Below are positions 42,743 to 51,892 of a stretch of DNA of 64,000 bases, piece by piece. The notes below the pieces were generated by a model. It worked only from the letters and a program-made list of their open reading frames with translations. It searched no databases and was not told where the DNA came from. This DNA comes from Tenuifilum thalassicum. Lineage in GTDB: Bacteria; Bacteroidota; Bacteroidia; Bacteroidales; Tenuifilaceae. Each line of letters opens with the position of its first letter. The first letter of the stretch is position 1. The translations under genes and the position numbers were made by a program. The stretch is from the NCBI RefSeq assembly GCF_013265555.1, contig NZ_CP041345.1:1348581-1412580 (forward strand), given 5' to 3'.

Positions 42743-43639
42743 TTAATTGTTTTTAATACTATCGAGTTTTACTATAACCTCGACAGGAGTATACGGATCA
42801 ACTATATCATTCCCCTCCTTTCCATATGCTAAAGGTGAGGGAGCTATGATTTCAAGGCTTCCCCCTGTTGTTGTAAGCGTAAAGCCAATTTTTAAGGCTT
42901 CTAAATCTAATGAGCTAAGAGCAATAGGCTCGTCTGAATTTGCTTTGTTTGATTCTATGGTTATACCGCTAAGTGTTTTTACTTCATATTGGCCGTAAAT
43001 GGTATCATTCTCAGTAGGGGTGGCAAGCCCTGTGTTAGTAGTTATTTTGTAATATAATCCAGATGAATGTTGCTTGTATCCATCTAGATTTAAGCTATTA
43101 ATTATGTTTTGCTCATTTACTTTTCCTGGGCCATTGTGGTAAATTATTTCTACATCAAAGGCTAAACTCGACCAAGGTTCAACTGGGCCCATGGTATTAT
43201 CTTTATAGCCTAGGTTCGAAGGGAATAGGATGGTGGTTGATTCATTCTCCCTACAAAGCAGCAAACCTTTCTCGAGCCCTTTTAATAGCGAAGTTTTCCC
43301 AATAATTGCTCTGAATGGCTCAAGGCTTCGTACCGAAGTGTCGAGCTTTGCTGCTAATGCTTCATCTTTAATGTTTGTGTCGAAAACTACAATTGGAGAC
43401 TTTATAGTATAGCCTTTGTACCAGAATAATATAGTATCGCCATAGTTTAGCTGGTAGCCGTAATACTTATCTTTTATAACATGGTATACATCATCTTTAA
43501 CCTCGTAAGTCCAATTATTACCACTAATATAGCTTTCTATACTTGATATTTCGGAGTATTTCTTATCCTCTTCCAAGGAGTTGTCGCAAGCGAAAAAAAA
43601 GAGAAGAAATCCAATAAGAAAAATTGTTTTACTATTCAT
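42743..43639 (-). CDS. FKBP-type lipoprotein, two FKBP-like domains
   Basis: This 298-residue protein has a lipoprotein signal (MNSKTIFLIGFLLFFFAC, Cys 18). Two divergent FKBP-like halves follow: GDTILFWYKGYTIKSPIVVF with SLLKGLEKGLLLCRENESTT, and GLYYKITTNTGLATPTENDT with VKTLSGITIESN. Key catalytic aromatics of FKBP are partly missing, so it may act as a chaperone rather than an isomerase. It lies between two FKBP neighbours. ATG 43639 is chosen, but the frame is open to 43687, overlapping the upstream gene by 20 bp. Confidence 0.82.
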   Translation of the reverse strand: MNSKTIFLIGFLLFFFACDNSLEEDKKYSEISSIESYISGNNWTYEVKDDVYHVIKDKYYGYQLNYGDTILFWYKGYTIKSPIVVFDTNIKDEALAAKLDTSVRSLEPFRAIIGKTSLLKGLEKGLLLCRENESTTILFPSNLGYKDNTMGPVEPWSSLAFDVEIIYHNGPGKVNEQNIINSLNLDGYKQHSSGLYYKITTNTGLATPTENDTIYGQYEVKTLSGITIESNKANSDEPIALSSLDLEALKIGFTLTTTGGSLEIIAPSPLAYGKEGNDIVDPYTPVEVIVKLDSIKNN

Positions 43640-43667
43640 GTTTAAATTACTTGCTGAATTTTTCAGG

Positions 43668-44573
43668 CTATTCATGTTCGGTTTCATTAGGGGTGCCCTT
43701 TTTCACTTCTACAATCTCTAAATTAAAAATTACTGATGTGAATGCAGGTATTATACCATTAGAGTTGCCTTGCTGCCCGAATGCTAAATGGGAAGGTACA
43801 ATTAGCATTGCTTTTTCCCCTTCACGCATTCTTCCGATAGCTTCTTCTAATCCAGGAATAACCTGCCATTTTTGGCCATAAACAAACTGAAAAGCTTCGC
43901 CTCTTTTACGAGTGGAATCGAAGAATTTGCCATTCAAAAATCGGCCCTCGTAATGTATGGTAACAGTATCGCCAACTTCAACTATAGGGCCTTTCGAATG
44001 ATTTTTTGGTATGATATATAGACCACTCTCGGTGGGCTTTACATCAATTTTTTGCCCATCGAGATATTGCTTAAGGATAACTTTTTCATACTCGCCAAAA
44101 TCGTTAATCCAGCTGAGGAAGGCTGCCATTTGATTTTTGAACTCTTCTTCTGAGCTAACCTCAAGCAGTTTAATATCTACTCTCATGTAATCATCAGGGT
44201 TGATGAATTTTGGGAGTGTGGTTTCCAAAGTTTTCTCAAAAAATGGTGTAGCTTGTATGTAAAATGAAGCACTGTCGCCCTCCGATAGCATTAAAAAGCA
44301 CTCGTCAATTGCCCCTTCATATTCAGGTTTGGTTAGCTGAAATTGCCTAACTCCCTTAAAAAATAACGAGTCAGAATTTGTGCTGTATGATATTATAGCG
44401 GTAACATAGTTCCCAATCTCGGCTTTCTTATTTGATTCCCCAAGAGCTATTAGCTTGTAGTGAATCCCTGTTGGTGTTACGCTGTAACCTGGGTATAGCT
44501 TTGATTCATTGTTGCATGCCGATAATAGTAAACCAATTCCTAGCAATGCAAATACGGTTTGTTTAATCTTCAT
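43668..44573 (-). CDS. FKBP-type lipoprotein, second domain canonical
   Basis: This 301-residue protein has a lipoprotein signal (MKIKQTVFALLGIGLLLSAC, Cys 20). A first FKBP-like half is degenerate. The second is canonical: GDTVTIHYEGRFLNGKFFDS, then FQFVYGQKWQVIPGLEEAIG, then MREGEKAMLIVPSHLAFG and IPAFTSVIFNLEIVEV. The conserved Tyr, Phe-Asp, Trp-like and Ile-Pro-Gly positions are all present, so isomerase activity is likely. It sits 47 bp after the GldI-like gene. Confidence 0.88.
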   Translation of the reverse strand: MKIKQTVFALLGIGLLLSACNNESKLYPGYSVTPTGIHYKLIALGESNKKAEIGNYVTAIISYSTNSDSLFFKGVRQFQLTKPEYEGAIDECFLMLSEGDSASFYIQATPFFEKTLETTLPKFINPDDYMRVDIKLLEVSSEEEFKNQMAAFLSWINDFGEYEKVILKQYLDGQKIDVKPTESGLYIIPKNHSKGPIVEVGDTVTIHYEGRFLNGKFFDSTRKRGEAFQFVYGQKWQVIPGLEEAIGRMREGEKAMLIVPSHLAFGQQGNSNGIIPAFTSVIFNLEIVEVKKGTPNETEHE

Positions 44574-44620
44574 CTTTTAGGTATTAATGTATTTAATTCT
44601 TTGTAAAAATAAGAAATATT

Positions 44621-45142
44621 TCACTTAAGTACGTCGATAAGGGAAACCTCGTAAATAATTGATGAGCGCGGAGGAATCCTATCTAAATCTCCTATAAGCC
44701 CGTGAGCCAAATGAGGAGGAAGGATTAGGATAGCATTTTGTCCTTTATGCATAAGTTTTATAGCTTCTTCTAGCCCTGTTTCAACACCTCCGTGTCCAAC
44801 AACAAAGCTTTCGGGTTTGTTTGGCTCCGATTTATAGCATTCGGTTCCATCTAAAAGGCTAATACGATAGTGATAAACCACAACATTGCCAGCTTTGGGC
44901 TTAGGGCCTTTTGCTTTACCAAATATGTAATAGAACAATCCGCTTTGGCTTTGAACCATTGTCAACTTTTGCCTGCTTATGTATGCAAGTATCTCTTCCT
45001 TATCCTTATCTACAAGTTTTTGGTTTATGCCAAGTAATTTTCTTTTTACTTCGCTTTTTGGAACGGGTAATTTTTTAGTTTGTTGATTGTGTGTACAAGA
45101 AATCAATGAAGCTAGCAGAGCAATGGTTACTAATCTGTTCAT
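44621..45142 (-). CDS. FKBP-type lipoprotein, GldI-like
   Basis: This 173-residue protein has a lipoprotein signal (MNRLVTIALLASLISC, Cys 16) and one FKBP domain (GNVVVYHYRISLLDGTECYK, HGGVETGLEEAIKLMHKGQN, ILPPHLAHGL, IPPRSSIIYEVSLIDV). The size and the position just 3 bp after nrnA, with ndk divergent next to it, match the gldI locus of gliding Bacteroidota. No other gld genes are in the window, so a general role in folding exported proteins is equally plausible. Confidence 0.82.
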   Translation of the reverse strand: MNRLVTIALLASLISCTHNQQTKKLPVPKSEVKRKLLGINQKLVDKDKEEILAYISRQKLTMVQSQSGLFYYIFGKAKGPKPKAGNVVVYHYRISLLDGTECYKSEPNKPESFVVGHGGVETGLEEAIKLMHKGQNAILILPPHLAHGLIGDLDRIPPRSSIIYEVSLIDVLK

Positions 45143-45145
45143 GGT

Positions 45146-46180
45146 TTAAGCATTTAGCTCGTTAGAGTGGATTTTGAGTAGCTCTTCGAATTGTTTAAGG
45201 GTTTCATCCATGCTTACAAATGATTTTCCTCCCGCTGCGTTTTTGTGCCCACCACCATTATAGTATTTCCTTGAGAACTCGTTGGCAGGGAAATTCCCTC
45301 TTGAACGGAGCGATACTTTAACATAGCTATCATTTTCAGTAAAAAGAACAGAAAAGTTAATACCGTTTATCGATAAGGGGTAGTTTACAAATCCTTCGGT
45401 ATCTCCTATCTGATATTTGAACTTTTTTAAATCGTTTTTTGTAAGCCATATATATGCGGCTTTGAATTCAGGGAAAACTTTCATCCGTTCAGCTAGCGAA
45501 AAGCCTAAAAGCTTCATTCTATTTTCTGAGAAGTTGTTGTAAACATTACTTTGAATATCTTCGACCTTTATTCCCTTGGCAATAAGTTTTCCTGCAATCT
45601 CAAAGGTTCTTTCCCGAGAACATGCATAGCTAAACGAGCCTGTATCGGTCATAATGCCTGTAAAAATACTTACTGCGCTATCGTAATTTATCGCATTATC
45701 TCCAAAAAGTTGTGATGCAATTTCGTATACAAGTTCTGCTGTTGAACTTACCTCGGTAAATGAGAATTTTATGTCGAATGGGCTTTCCGGTTCAGGATGA
45801 TGATCAATTAGCACTCTTTTAGCTTTTGTAACTTCAAGCAGGTAAGACATCCCTTCAACTCTCTTGTAGCCATTAAAATCAAGACAGATTACAAGGTCTG
45901 CATCCCCAAAGGTTTGTTCTACTCTTAGCTTATCTTTACTAAAAATCAATATATTGCTAGCATCTGGTAACCATGATAAAAACGTAGGAAAATCATTTGG
46001 TGATACCATTTCTGCGTTTAATCCTTGTTGCTTTAGTACATGGTATAAGCCCAAAACAGATCCAATAGCATCACCGTCGGGGTTATAATGTGAGGTTAAA
46101 ATAATTTTCTTGGCTTGAGTTAGCTCCTCCTTCAATAATTCAAGCAGACTTTGATCGATTCTAAGTGTCATATTATTCAT
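45146..46180 (-). CDS. nrnA: DHH/DHHA1 phosphoesterase (NrnA-like nanoRNase/pAp phosphatase)
   Basis: This 344-residue protein has the DHH core: TSHYNPDGDAIGS (motif I), VICLDFNG, the IDHHPEPE motif and TGIMTDTGSFSYA, then the C-terminal DHHA1 motif GGGHKNAAGG. Such enzymes degrade short RNA (2-5 nt) and 3',5'-pAp, the product of sulfonucleotide use. That second role would fit the cysCDN genes elsewhere in this window. It leads a run of FKBP lipoproteins on the minus strand, and a TATCTTTG -7 element lies just upstream. Confidence 0.9.
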   Translation of the reverse strand: MNNMTLRIDQSLLELLKEELTQAKKIILTSHYNPDGDAIGSVLGLYHVLKQQGLNAEMVSPNDFPTFLSWLPDASNILIFSKDKLRVEQTFGDADLVICLDFNGYKRVEGMSYLLEVTKAKRVLIDHHPEPESPFDIKFSFTEVSSTAELVYEIASQLFGDNAINYDSAVSIFTGIMTDTGSFSYACSRERTFEIAGKLIAKGIKVEDIQSNVYNNFSENRMKLLGFSLAERMKVFPEFKAAYIWLTKNDLKKFKYQIGDTEGFVNYPLSINGINFSVLFTENDSYVKVSLRSRGNFPANEFSRKYYNGGGHKNAAGGKSFVSMDETLKQFEELLKIHSNELNA

Positions 46181-46191
46181 ATTTTATCTTA

Positions 46192-46199
46192 CAAAGATA
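46192..46199 (-). promoter_or_regulatory. Candidate -7 element for nrnA and the FKBP genes
   Basis: On the minus strand this reads TATCTTTG, matching TAnnTTTG, 11 bases upstream of the nrnA ATG. Confidence 0.4.
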
Positions 46200-46252
46200 A
46201 GTTTTGTGATTTACTTAATATTTGCTATTTTAGAAAATAAATTAACAATACT

Positions 46253-46672
46253 ATGAACACTAGGTTTACTTTTTGCATGATAAAGCCCGATGCGTTTAAA
46301 AACGATACGGTAAGCGATATTCTCTTAGAGATTTTAAAGGCGGGGTTTAAAATAAGAGGGATTAAGATTACTATGCTTACCAAGGCGAAAGCAGAGGAGT
46401 TTTACGATATACATAAGGGGAAAGAGTTTTTTGACAGGTTAACAACCTTTATGAGTTCGGGTCCTGTAATGGCTATGGTCCTTGAAAAACCTGATGCGGT
46501 TGAGTCGCTTCGGAAACTCATTGGAAAGACCAATCCAGCTGAGGCAGAAGAGGGTACAATCAGGAATAGATTCGGAACTGACACTACTCACAATACAGTA
46601 CATGCTGCCGACAGCTATGAGCATGCCGAACGTGAGTGGAGTTTCTTCTTCTCAAAACGTGAGATTTACTAA
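46253..46672 (+). CDS. ndk: Nucleoside diphosphate kinase
   Basis: This 139-residue protein has FCMIKPDAFKND at the N terminus, the nucleotide loop EEGTIRNRFG and the phospho-accepting histidine in NTVHAADSYEHAERE (family pattern N-x-x-H-x-S-D-S). The Ala where most family members have Ser before D-S is common in this phylum. It equilibrates NTP pools in the cytoplasm. It is divergent from nrnA with 72 bp between starts. Confidence 0.93.
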   Translation: MNTRFTFCMIKPDAFKNDTVSDILLEILKAGFKIRGIKITMLTKAKAEEFYDIHKGKEFFDRLTTFMSSGPVMAMVLEKPDAVESLRKLIGKTNPAEAEEGTIRNRFGTDTTHNTVHAADSYEHAEREWSFFFSKREIY

Positions 46673-46750
46673 TTTTTTTGGTAATGAGATTGTTATGCTG
46701 TTAGTATTTTGGATCTAGTAAAATGCTATGATAAAAGAAGTTAGATAAAT

Positions 46751-46780
46751 AAAAAACCTCGAGATATCTCGAGGTTTTTT
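46751..46780. terminator. Bidirectional terminator, 30-bp perfect palindrome
   Basis: AAAAAACCTCGAGAT and ATCTCGAGGTTTTTT form an uninterrupted palindrome with T runs on both strands. It separates ndk (plus) from tRNA-Asp (minus). Confidence 0.9.
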
Positions 46781-46784
46781 GTTG

Positions 46785-46858
46785 CGGTCCGGACGGGACT
46801 CGAACCCGCGACCCCATGCGTGACAGGCATGTATTCTAACCAGCTGAACTACCGGACC
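46785..46858 (-). tRNA. tRNA-Asp (GTC)
   Basis: On the minus strand a 74-nt cloverleaf is formed: acceptor GGTCCGG with CCGGACC and discriminator G, D arm GTTCAGCTGGTTAGAAT, anticodon loop CTGTCAC with anticodon GTC, and T arm with GGTTCGAGTCC. The CCA end is not encoded. Confidence 0.97.
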
Positions 46859-46898
46859 ATTCTTTCAATCTCTGTGGCTTTCCGTTTCAAAAGCGATG

Positions 46899-46929
46899 CA
46901 AAAGTAATACCTAGTTTTTAATCTTGCAA
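46899..46929 (-). promoter_or_regulatory. Promoter of tRNA-Asp
   Basis: On the minus strand a TTG (46927-46929) is separated by 20 bases from TACTTTTG (46899-46906), an exact -7 element followed by CA. The spacing and sequence match the Bacteroidota sigma-A promoter. Confidence 0.7.
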
Positions 46930-46934
46930 GCGAT

Positions 46935-47477
46935 TTAGCGAATTTTTTTCTCAAAAATGCTAAAATTTACACTCCCATAAATACGTTTTTCCTTAAAATG
47001 TTGATAATCTGAAAAGTCGTATTTGTTGGAGTGTTCTAGTATAAACCAGCCATTCTCAGAAAGAATTTGGCTGTTTAGTATTAGTTCAGGCAATTTTTCA
47101 ATTCCTTCCATGCTGTATGGAGGGTCAGCAAATATCAAATCGTAAATTTTCGAACAGGTTGCTATAAACTTATAAGCATCACCTTTAATTGGATTTAAAT
47201 TATCTAAACCCAGCTTTTGCTTGGTATCTTGTATGAATCGCCAATGGTGAAAATCCTTTTCAACGGAATCAGTAAATTCTACTCCGCGTGACATAAATTC
47301 ATAGCTTATGCTTCCTGTTCCAGCAAAAAGGTCAAGGACTTTTAGGCCTTCAAAATCAAAATTGTTTGAAATGATGTTGAATATACTCTCTTTGGCAAAG
47401 TCGGTAGTTGGCCTAGCTCGAAACGATTTAGGCGGGTTAATATGCCGGCCTTTTAATCTTCCGGAAACTATTCGCAT
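46935..47477 (-). CDS. rsmD: 16S rRNA (guanine-966 N2)-methyltransferase
   Basis: This 180-residue class I methyltransferase starts MRIVSGRLKGR, has RPTTDFAKESIFNIISN, the SAM loop LDLFAGTGSISYE and the catalytic DPPY (FADPPYSMEG). RsmD methylates G966 of 16S rRNA. It overlaps the upstream DUF3822 gene by 10 bp, so the two are probably translated together. Confidence 0.93.
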   Translation of the reverse strand: MRIVSGRLKGRHINPPKSFRARPTTDFAKESIFNIISNNFDFEGLKVLDLFAGTGSISYEFMSRGVEFTDSVEKDFHHWRFIQDTKQKLGLDNLNPIKGDAYKFIATCSKIYDLIFADPPYSMEGIEKLPELILNSQILSENGWFILEHSNKYDFSDYQHFKEKRIYGSVNFSIFEKKIR

Positions 47478-48319
47478 GTTGTTCCAAGATTGAAAAGCTT
47501 GAAGTAATCAACTCTATGACGCAATATACGGTAGGTGAAAAAAACAGGTTTATAGTAATCTGCCTGGTGCGTAACGTTTTTAAAATATTTATGGAGTTCT
47601 TCCGTTAAGCCATTTAATATCTTTCCTGAACCAGTTATGTTTATATGTAAATCGTCAGTATTATCATCAAATACAGCTTTAATTGCGCTGTTTACATAGT
47701 AAACAACATCAGTTGTAGTTGAGCAAGCATAAGTGTTAGCAAAGACTAATGCATTGTTGTTGTGGCAAATAGTGGTTATCTCCTTATCGCTGATATCAAT
47801 TTGAACCAAATTCTTCGATGAGTAAATTGGTCCAGCTTTAATAAAAGATTGTAATGAATGAGTATAAATAGATTTGGGGTGAAGTTTGTGCCATTCGTTA
47901 ATAAATTCTGTAGGGGCGCAATAAATTAGTTTAGCATTATTTTCAGTGATATCAATAAATCTAATTTCGCAGTACTCAGGGAATGGGTGAGCTAAGTTAA
48001 ATAGCTCTTTTGCTTTTTCTGGCTCAAATAGGCTGTTAGGCACAAGGGTAAAAAGATGGCTATCAAAGGCAACTATTACCTTTTTAAACTCTTCTTTTAT
48101 CCATGGTTTAGCTTCCGATAAGCTATCAATAAATTTTCTAAAATCAATATTACCTAAAGTGTGATTTTCCCACTCTTCGGTATAAAGTGCAATAAATGTA
48201 TTACGAATAGTATCCTTAACGGCATACGAAAATCCATTCAGGGAAACCTGAATGGATAGTTCGTATGCTGAAGTTCTGTCCCTATCAAAGGATTCGTCTA
48301 TGATATCTATTCCTTGCAT
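47468..48319 (-). CDS. DUF3822 family protein
   Basis: This 283-residue protein matches DUF3822, an actin/ASKHA-like family of Bacteroidota: RTSAYELSIQVSLNGFSYAV at the start, a central HTIC-like strand, and an INITGSGKILNGL strand near the C terminus. The function is unknown. The family is usually next to rsmD, as here. Confidence 0.85.
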   Translation of the reverse strand: MQGIDIIDESFDRDRTSAYELSIQVSLNGFSYAVKDTIRNTFIALYTEEWENHTLGNIDFRKFIDSLSEAKPWIKEEFKKVIVAFDSHLFTLVPNSLFEPEKAKELFNLAHPFPEYCEIRFIDITENNAKLIYCAPTEFINEWHKLHPKSIYTHSLQSFIKAGPIYSSKNLVQIDISDKEITTICHNNNALVFANTYACSTTTDVVYYVNSAIKAVFDDNTDDLHINITGSGKILNGLTEELHKYFKNVTHQADYYKPVFFTYRILRHRVDYFKLFNLGTTCE

Positions 48320-48327
48320 ACTAAGGT

Positions 48328-48924
48328 TTATTCCCAGTTACCAGCGTTGTTGGTAGCTTCGGTTAGCGATCCCACTTTCAAACCAGGATATTTGTCAAGC
48401 TTTTTGGCTAGGTCATCAAGGTTAATGATTTCTTGACGGTCAAGTCCTTTAAGGATAACCTTGTTAGGTGCTTTACACTCAAATACTTTAACCTTAATAC
48501 CCGATTGAGTGTTTAGTTCACCTGCTGCAAGTTCAAAGGTGTCGCCTGTAAATGGAACAAATCGCAATGAATCGTAAGGATAACCTTTAAGAATGGTATC
48601 GCGAACAGGAATAAGAATGGTGTCGCGGTAAACCTTTTTTAAAGCAACTGCTAATGAGTCATCTTCTGATCCGATTTGTTTAACAACTTTGATCTCACCC
48701 TTTTTCATGAAATCAATAAGGGTATCAAAACTACCGGTATACTTGCCATAGCGTGAGCGGTATGCATCCTGGGCAGTTCTGATGTTAATTAAACGTTCAA
48801 TCGTTGCGCTGTAGCGACGTTTTTTCTCTCTGTCAAAACGAATGGGAGCCATTATACTCTCATACAGTAAGTATCCTAAGATAACTATTATAACTCCAAG
48901 AACAATTTGATAAACTGTTTTCAT
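48328..48924 (-). CDS. Membrane-anchored protein, pilin-like N terminus
   Basis: This 198-residue protein has one N-terminal helix (VYQIVLGVIIVILGYLLYES) and a soluble domain with RIRTAQDAYRSRYGKYTGSF-like spacing (as INIRTAQDAYRSRYGKYTGS). This resembles the post-helix region of type IV pilin-like or T2SS pseudopilin-like proteins, but no prepilin cleavage motif is obvious. The function is unknown. It is the first gene of the run with DUF3822 and rsmD. Confidence 0.7.
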   Translation of the reverse strand: MKTVYQIVLGVIIVILGYLLYESIMAPIRFDREKKRRYSATIERLINIRTAQDAYRSRYGKYTGSFDTLIDFMKKGEIKVVKQIGSEDDSLAVALKKVYRDTILIPVRDTILKGYPYDSLRFVPFTGDTFELAAGELNTQSGIKVKVFECKAPNKVILKGLDRQEIINLDDLAKKLDKYPGLKVGSLTEATNNAGNWE

Positions 48925-49011
48925 TTTCCTAGTTTTAGTTTATGTTTGCCTGCAAATTTAAAAACATCTGCTAAATTTCGAACTCTATTTTACAAAAAAT
49001 ATTGTGCATCC

Positions 49012-50424
49012 GTGATAAAAACACACGTAATTAAGGAGATAGTAGAACATCTTGGTTTTGCACCAACAGTTGGTCAGCTCGAGGCAATTAATGTTTTAGC
49101 TGACTTTACAGTACAAACGAATGGCGATGAGTGCATGCTTTTAAAGGGGTATGCTGGAACTGGAAAAACCACAATAATAGCAGCTTATGTTAAGGCCCTG
49201 TCGAAGTTTGGAATAAAGTTTCAGCTACTAGCGCCAACCGGGCGTGCTGCTAAAGTGCTTGCCGAGTACTCTGGTAATAATGCTTACACCATTCATAAAA
49301 TAATTTACAGACAGCAATCGAGCAGCGATGGTTTTGGAAGATTCTCTCTCAATTTTAATAAGAGTAAGAATACAATTTTTATTGTTGATGAGGCGTCAAT
49401 GATCTCTAATCAATCATTCGAGGATAACGCTTTTGGGTCGGGTAAACTTTTGAACGATTTAATTGAGTATGTTAGAATGGGACAAGGGTGCAAGCTGATG
49501 CTTGTAGGCGATACAGCGCAGTTACCCCCGGTTGGATTAGATATTAGCCCCGCATTGGATCAGGCTAACCTTGAAATGCTTGGGTTGAAACTTTGGTACG
49601 CTATTTTAAATGAGGTTATTCGACAAGAACTTGATTCAGGCATACTTCTAAATGCAACCGAGATTCGCCATCTCATTGATGAGATGAAAATTACCTATCC
49701 TAGGTTCAAAACAGCCTATAATGGTGATGTTGTTAGAATTACAGGTGGTGAATTGCTTGAATATCTTTCCGATGAGTACGATAAAAATGGCCGCGAGGGC
49801 AACATTGTTATATGCTATTCAAATAAACGAGCTAACAGGTACAACCAGGGTATTCGTTCCAAGATTCTTTACCATGAAGAGGAGCTAAGCATTGGTGATT
49901 ATTTAATGGTTGCTCGAAATAACTACTTTTGGGTTAACGACCGGCCAAAAATTGGTTTTATAGCAAATGGCGAGATTGTCAGGGTAAAGAGAATTGGTAA
50001 ACGTCAAGAACTTTATGGTTTTCGGTTTGCCGATGTTACCCTTGAACTACCCGATCACGACTACGAGGAGTTTGATGCCAAGCTAATTCTCGATTCATTA
50101 TACATGGACGGGCCATCGCTCGACAGGAAAAGCATGAAAAATCTTTACCACGAGGTTATGGCCGATTACATGCATATCAAAACAAAAAAGGCGAGGTTTA
50201 AAAAGATGCAATCCGACCCATTTTTTAACGCCTTGCAGGCTAAGTTTGCATACGCAGTTACCTGTCATAAGGCTCAAGGTGGCCAATGGCCCACAGTGTT
50301 TATTGATCAGGGATTTTTTACCGATGAGATGCTCTCGCGTGAGTATCTACGATGGTTATACACTGCGTTTACGCGGGCTAAGCAAAAGGTTTATCTTGTG
50401 AATTTTAATGAAAAGTTTTTTTGA
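49012..50424 (+). CDS. RecD-like ATP-dependent DNA helicase
   Basis: This 470-residue superfamily I helicase has Walker A GYAGTGKTTIIAAY, APTGRAAKVL, motif II IVDEASMIS, motif III LVGDTAQLPPVG, and the UvrD_C-type end with AVTCHKAQGGQWPTVFID and YTAFTRAKQKVYLV. It is shorter than RecD2 (about 700) and lacks its N-terminal domain. It likely unwinds DNA 5' to 3' in repair. The GTG at 49012 (VIKTHVIKEIVEHLG) is the chosen start; a TTG at 48907 would overlap the divergent gene. Confidence 0.85.
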   Translation: MIKTHVIKEIVEHLGFAPTVGQLEAINVLADFTVQTNGDECMLLKGYAGTGKTTIIAAYVKALSKFGIKFQLLAPTGRAAKVLAEYSGNNAYTIHKIIYRQQSSSDGFGRFSLNFNKSKNTIFIVDEASMISNQSFEDNAFGSGKLLNDLIEYVRMGQGCKLMLVGDTAQLPPVGLDISPALDQANLEMLGLKLWYAILNEVIRQELDSGILLNATEIRHLIDEMKITYPRFKTAYNGDVVRITGGELLEYLSDEYDKNGREGNIVICYSNKRANRYNQGIRSKILYHEEELSIGDYLMVARNNYFWVNDRPKIGFIANGEIVRVKRIGKRQELYGFRFADVTLELPDHDYEEFDAKLILDSLYMDGPSLDRKSMKNLYHEVMADYMHIKTKKARFKKMQSDPFFNALQAKFAYAVTCHKAQGGQWPTVFIDQGFFTDEMLSREYLRWLYTAFTRAKQKVYLVNFNEKFF

Positions 50425-50563
50425 TATTTTTCCCTTTGCTTTCCATATACATTACTGATTCATTGTGGTTGAGGTTAAAAAATCATAAACTGGTTATAAA
50501 ACATAGGAAGTTGTACAATTTCTTCTCGTGTAAGTTTGGAAATTTGCAGCAAAAATTTCTGGA

Positions 50564-51277
50564 ATGAAATTGCCTTTATTTTTCTGCATTGTATTGCTCC
50601 CAGCATTAACAGTTAAGGGACAGGATAATTTTGTTGAGCCCAACCTTAAGTTCGATTTTGTTAGCAGACACCTATGGCGTGGAATGCGAAATAATACTTC
50701 GCCTGCCATCCAACCAACCATCGAACTTAACATAAAAAAATTTTATACTGGTTTTTGGGCTTCTTATTCTCTTGGAACAGAGAATGTTCAAGAAATAGAT
50801 GTTTTTGTAGGATATCGGTATAAAAATATAGATATTGCCATTTACGATTACTATAATCCAATAGATACTATAGGGTGGGAGAGCGACTTTTGGGTGTTTC
50901 GCAATAGCAAAACACGCCACACCCTTGATGCTATTGTAACTGTTAGTAGAACCGAAAAATTTCCTTTCGACCTGTTGCTTTCTACCATGTTCTATGGCTA
51001 TGATAGGGATGAAATATCAAATAAAAACCTTTATTCAACCTATTTTGAACTTCAGTATCAAATTCTTAATTCAAACTCTGGAAATTTATTAGTTCATCTA
51101 GGTGGAACCCCTTTTAAAAGCTACTACGCAAAGAGAGCAGCCATTGTTAACACAGGAATTACCATGAAAAAGGATATTAAACTTAGCTCCAATTTCTCAA
51201 TTCCCACAAAAGCAAGTCTAATTTTCAATCCCTATTCAAATCAAATTTTTCTTCTGGCTGCGTTTACAATAGGTTGA
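50564..51277 (+). CDS. Putative outer-membrane beta-barrel protein
   Basis: This 237-residue protein has a signal peptide (MKLPLFFCIVLLPALTVKG) and then alternating amphipathic strands (FDFVSRHLWRGMRNN, FYTGFWASYSLGTENVQE, IDVFVGYRYKNIDIAIYDYY), ending in a hydrophobic Ile-Gly (FLLAAFTIG). R-H-L-W-R-G near the start is reminiscent of TorF-like putative porins. No specific function is assigned. Confidence 0.7.
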   Translation: MKLPLFFCIVLLPALTVKGQDNFVEPNLKFDFVSRHLWRGMRNNTSPAIQPTIELNIKKFYTGFWASYSLGTENVQEIDVFVGYRYKNIDIAIYDYYNPIDTIGWESDFWVFRNSKTRHTLDAIVTVSRTEKFPFDLLLSTMFYGYDRDEISNKNLYSTYFELQYQILNSNSGNLLVHLGGTPFKSYYAKRAAIVNTGITMKKDIKLSSNFSIPTKASLIFNPYSNQIFLLAAFTIG

Positions 51278-51892
51278 TTATTAAGAAATTGCTTTGCTGC
51301 TGTTTATTTACTTTAGCTAGAGAAAAACATATTGTTTTAAGGTACGCAATCTTTTTATATGCAAAAGTGGTATTATTCTAACCCCCTAACTACTGGTTAA
51401 ATTTTTAATAAACTATTTAGTGCCGTAATTTAGGGTGTAAACACACTTTTTTTAATATACACTACTTCTTTTCGCTTAAAGCCGTTTATGGATGGAAACG
51501 CTATATGTTTTATTAAACCAAGTGTAAGGGAAAAATATAAAACAATAAGCGAATATTTGTTTTTTTAAAAATCAAAGATCGATTTGTTTGTTACTTTTCG
51601 TTTTGCACGTGTTTACATCCATTTAGAATTATTATAATACAGCACACTAAACTGCTTTATATTGTGCTTCCTACATAATGGTTAAATATTTAATCGAATA
51701 CGAAGTGACAATATTTCAGAAAAGTTAATAGAATTGGCATCCTTTACTTTTTTTGGATTGGTTACAAAGGGTTATGATTTTGTATCTCAAGAAGGTAAAT
51801 ATTTAATGTGTTGTTTTTGCTAAAACTAGTAGTGCTTAGGGTTGCTTGTTTTATCAAAAGTATTACTTTTGCAGCGCGAAAATTGAAATGCT
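51278..51892. other. Intergenic 615 bp, AT-rich, no gene seen apart from a tRNA promoter
   Basis: Both strands were read and no convincing frame, hairpin terminator or repeat stands out. The last 50 bases contain the tRNA-Tyr promoter. Given its length, an unannotated small RNA is possible, but nothing visible supports one. Confidence 0.6.
51842..51871 (+). promoter_or_regulatory. Promoter of tRNA-Tyr/tRNA-Thr
   Basis: TTG at 51842-51844 is followed after 19 bases by TACTTTTG (51864-51871), then CA. It is the same core as the tRNA-Asp promoter. Confidence 0.7.
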
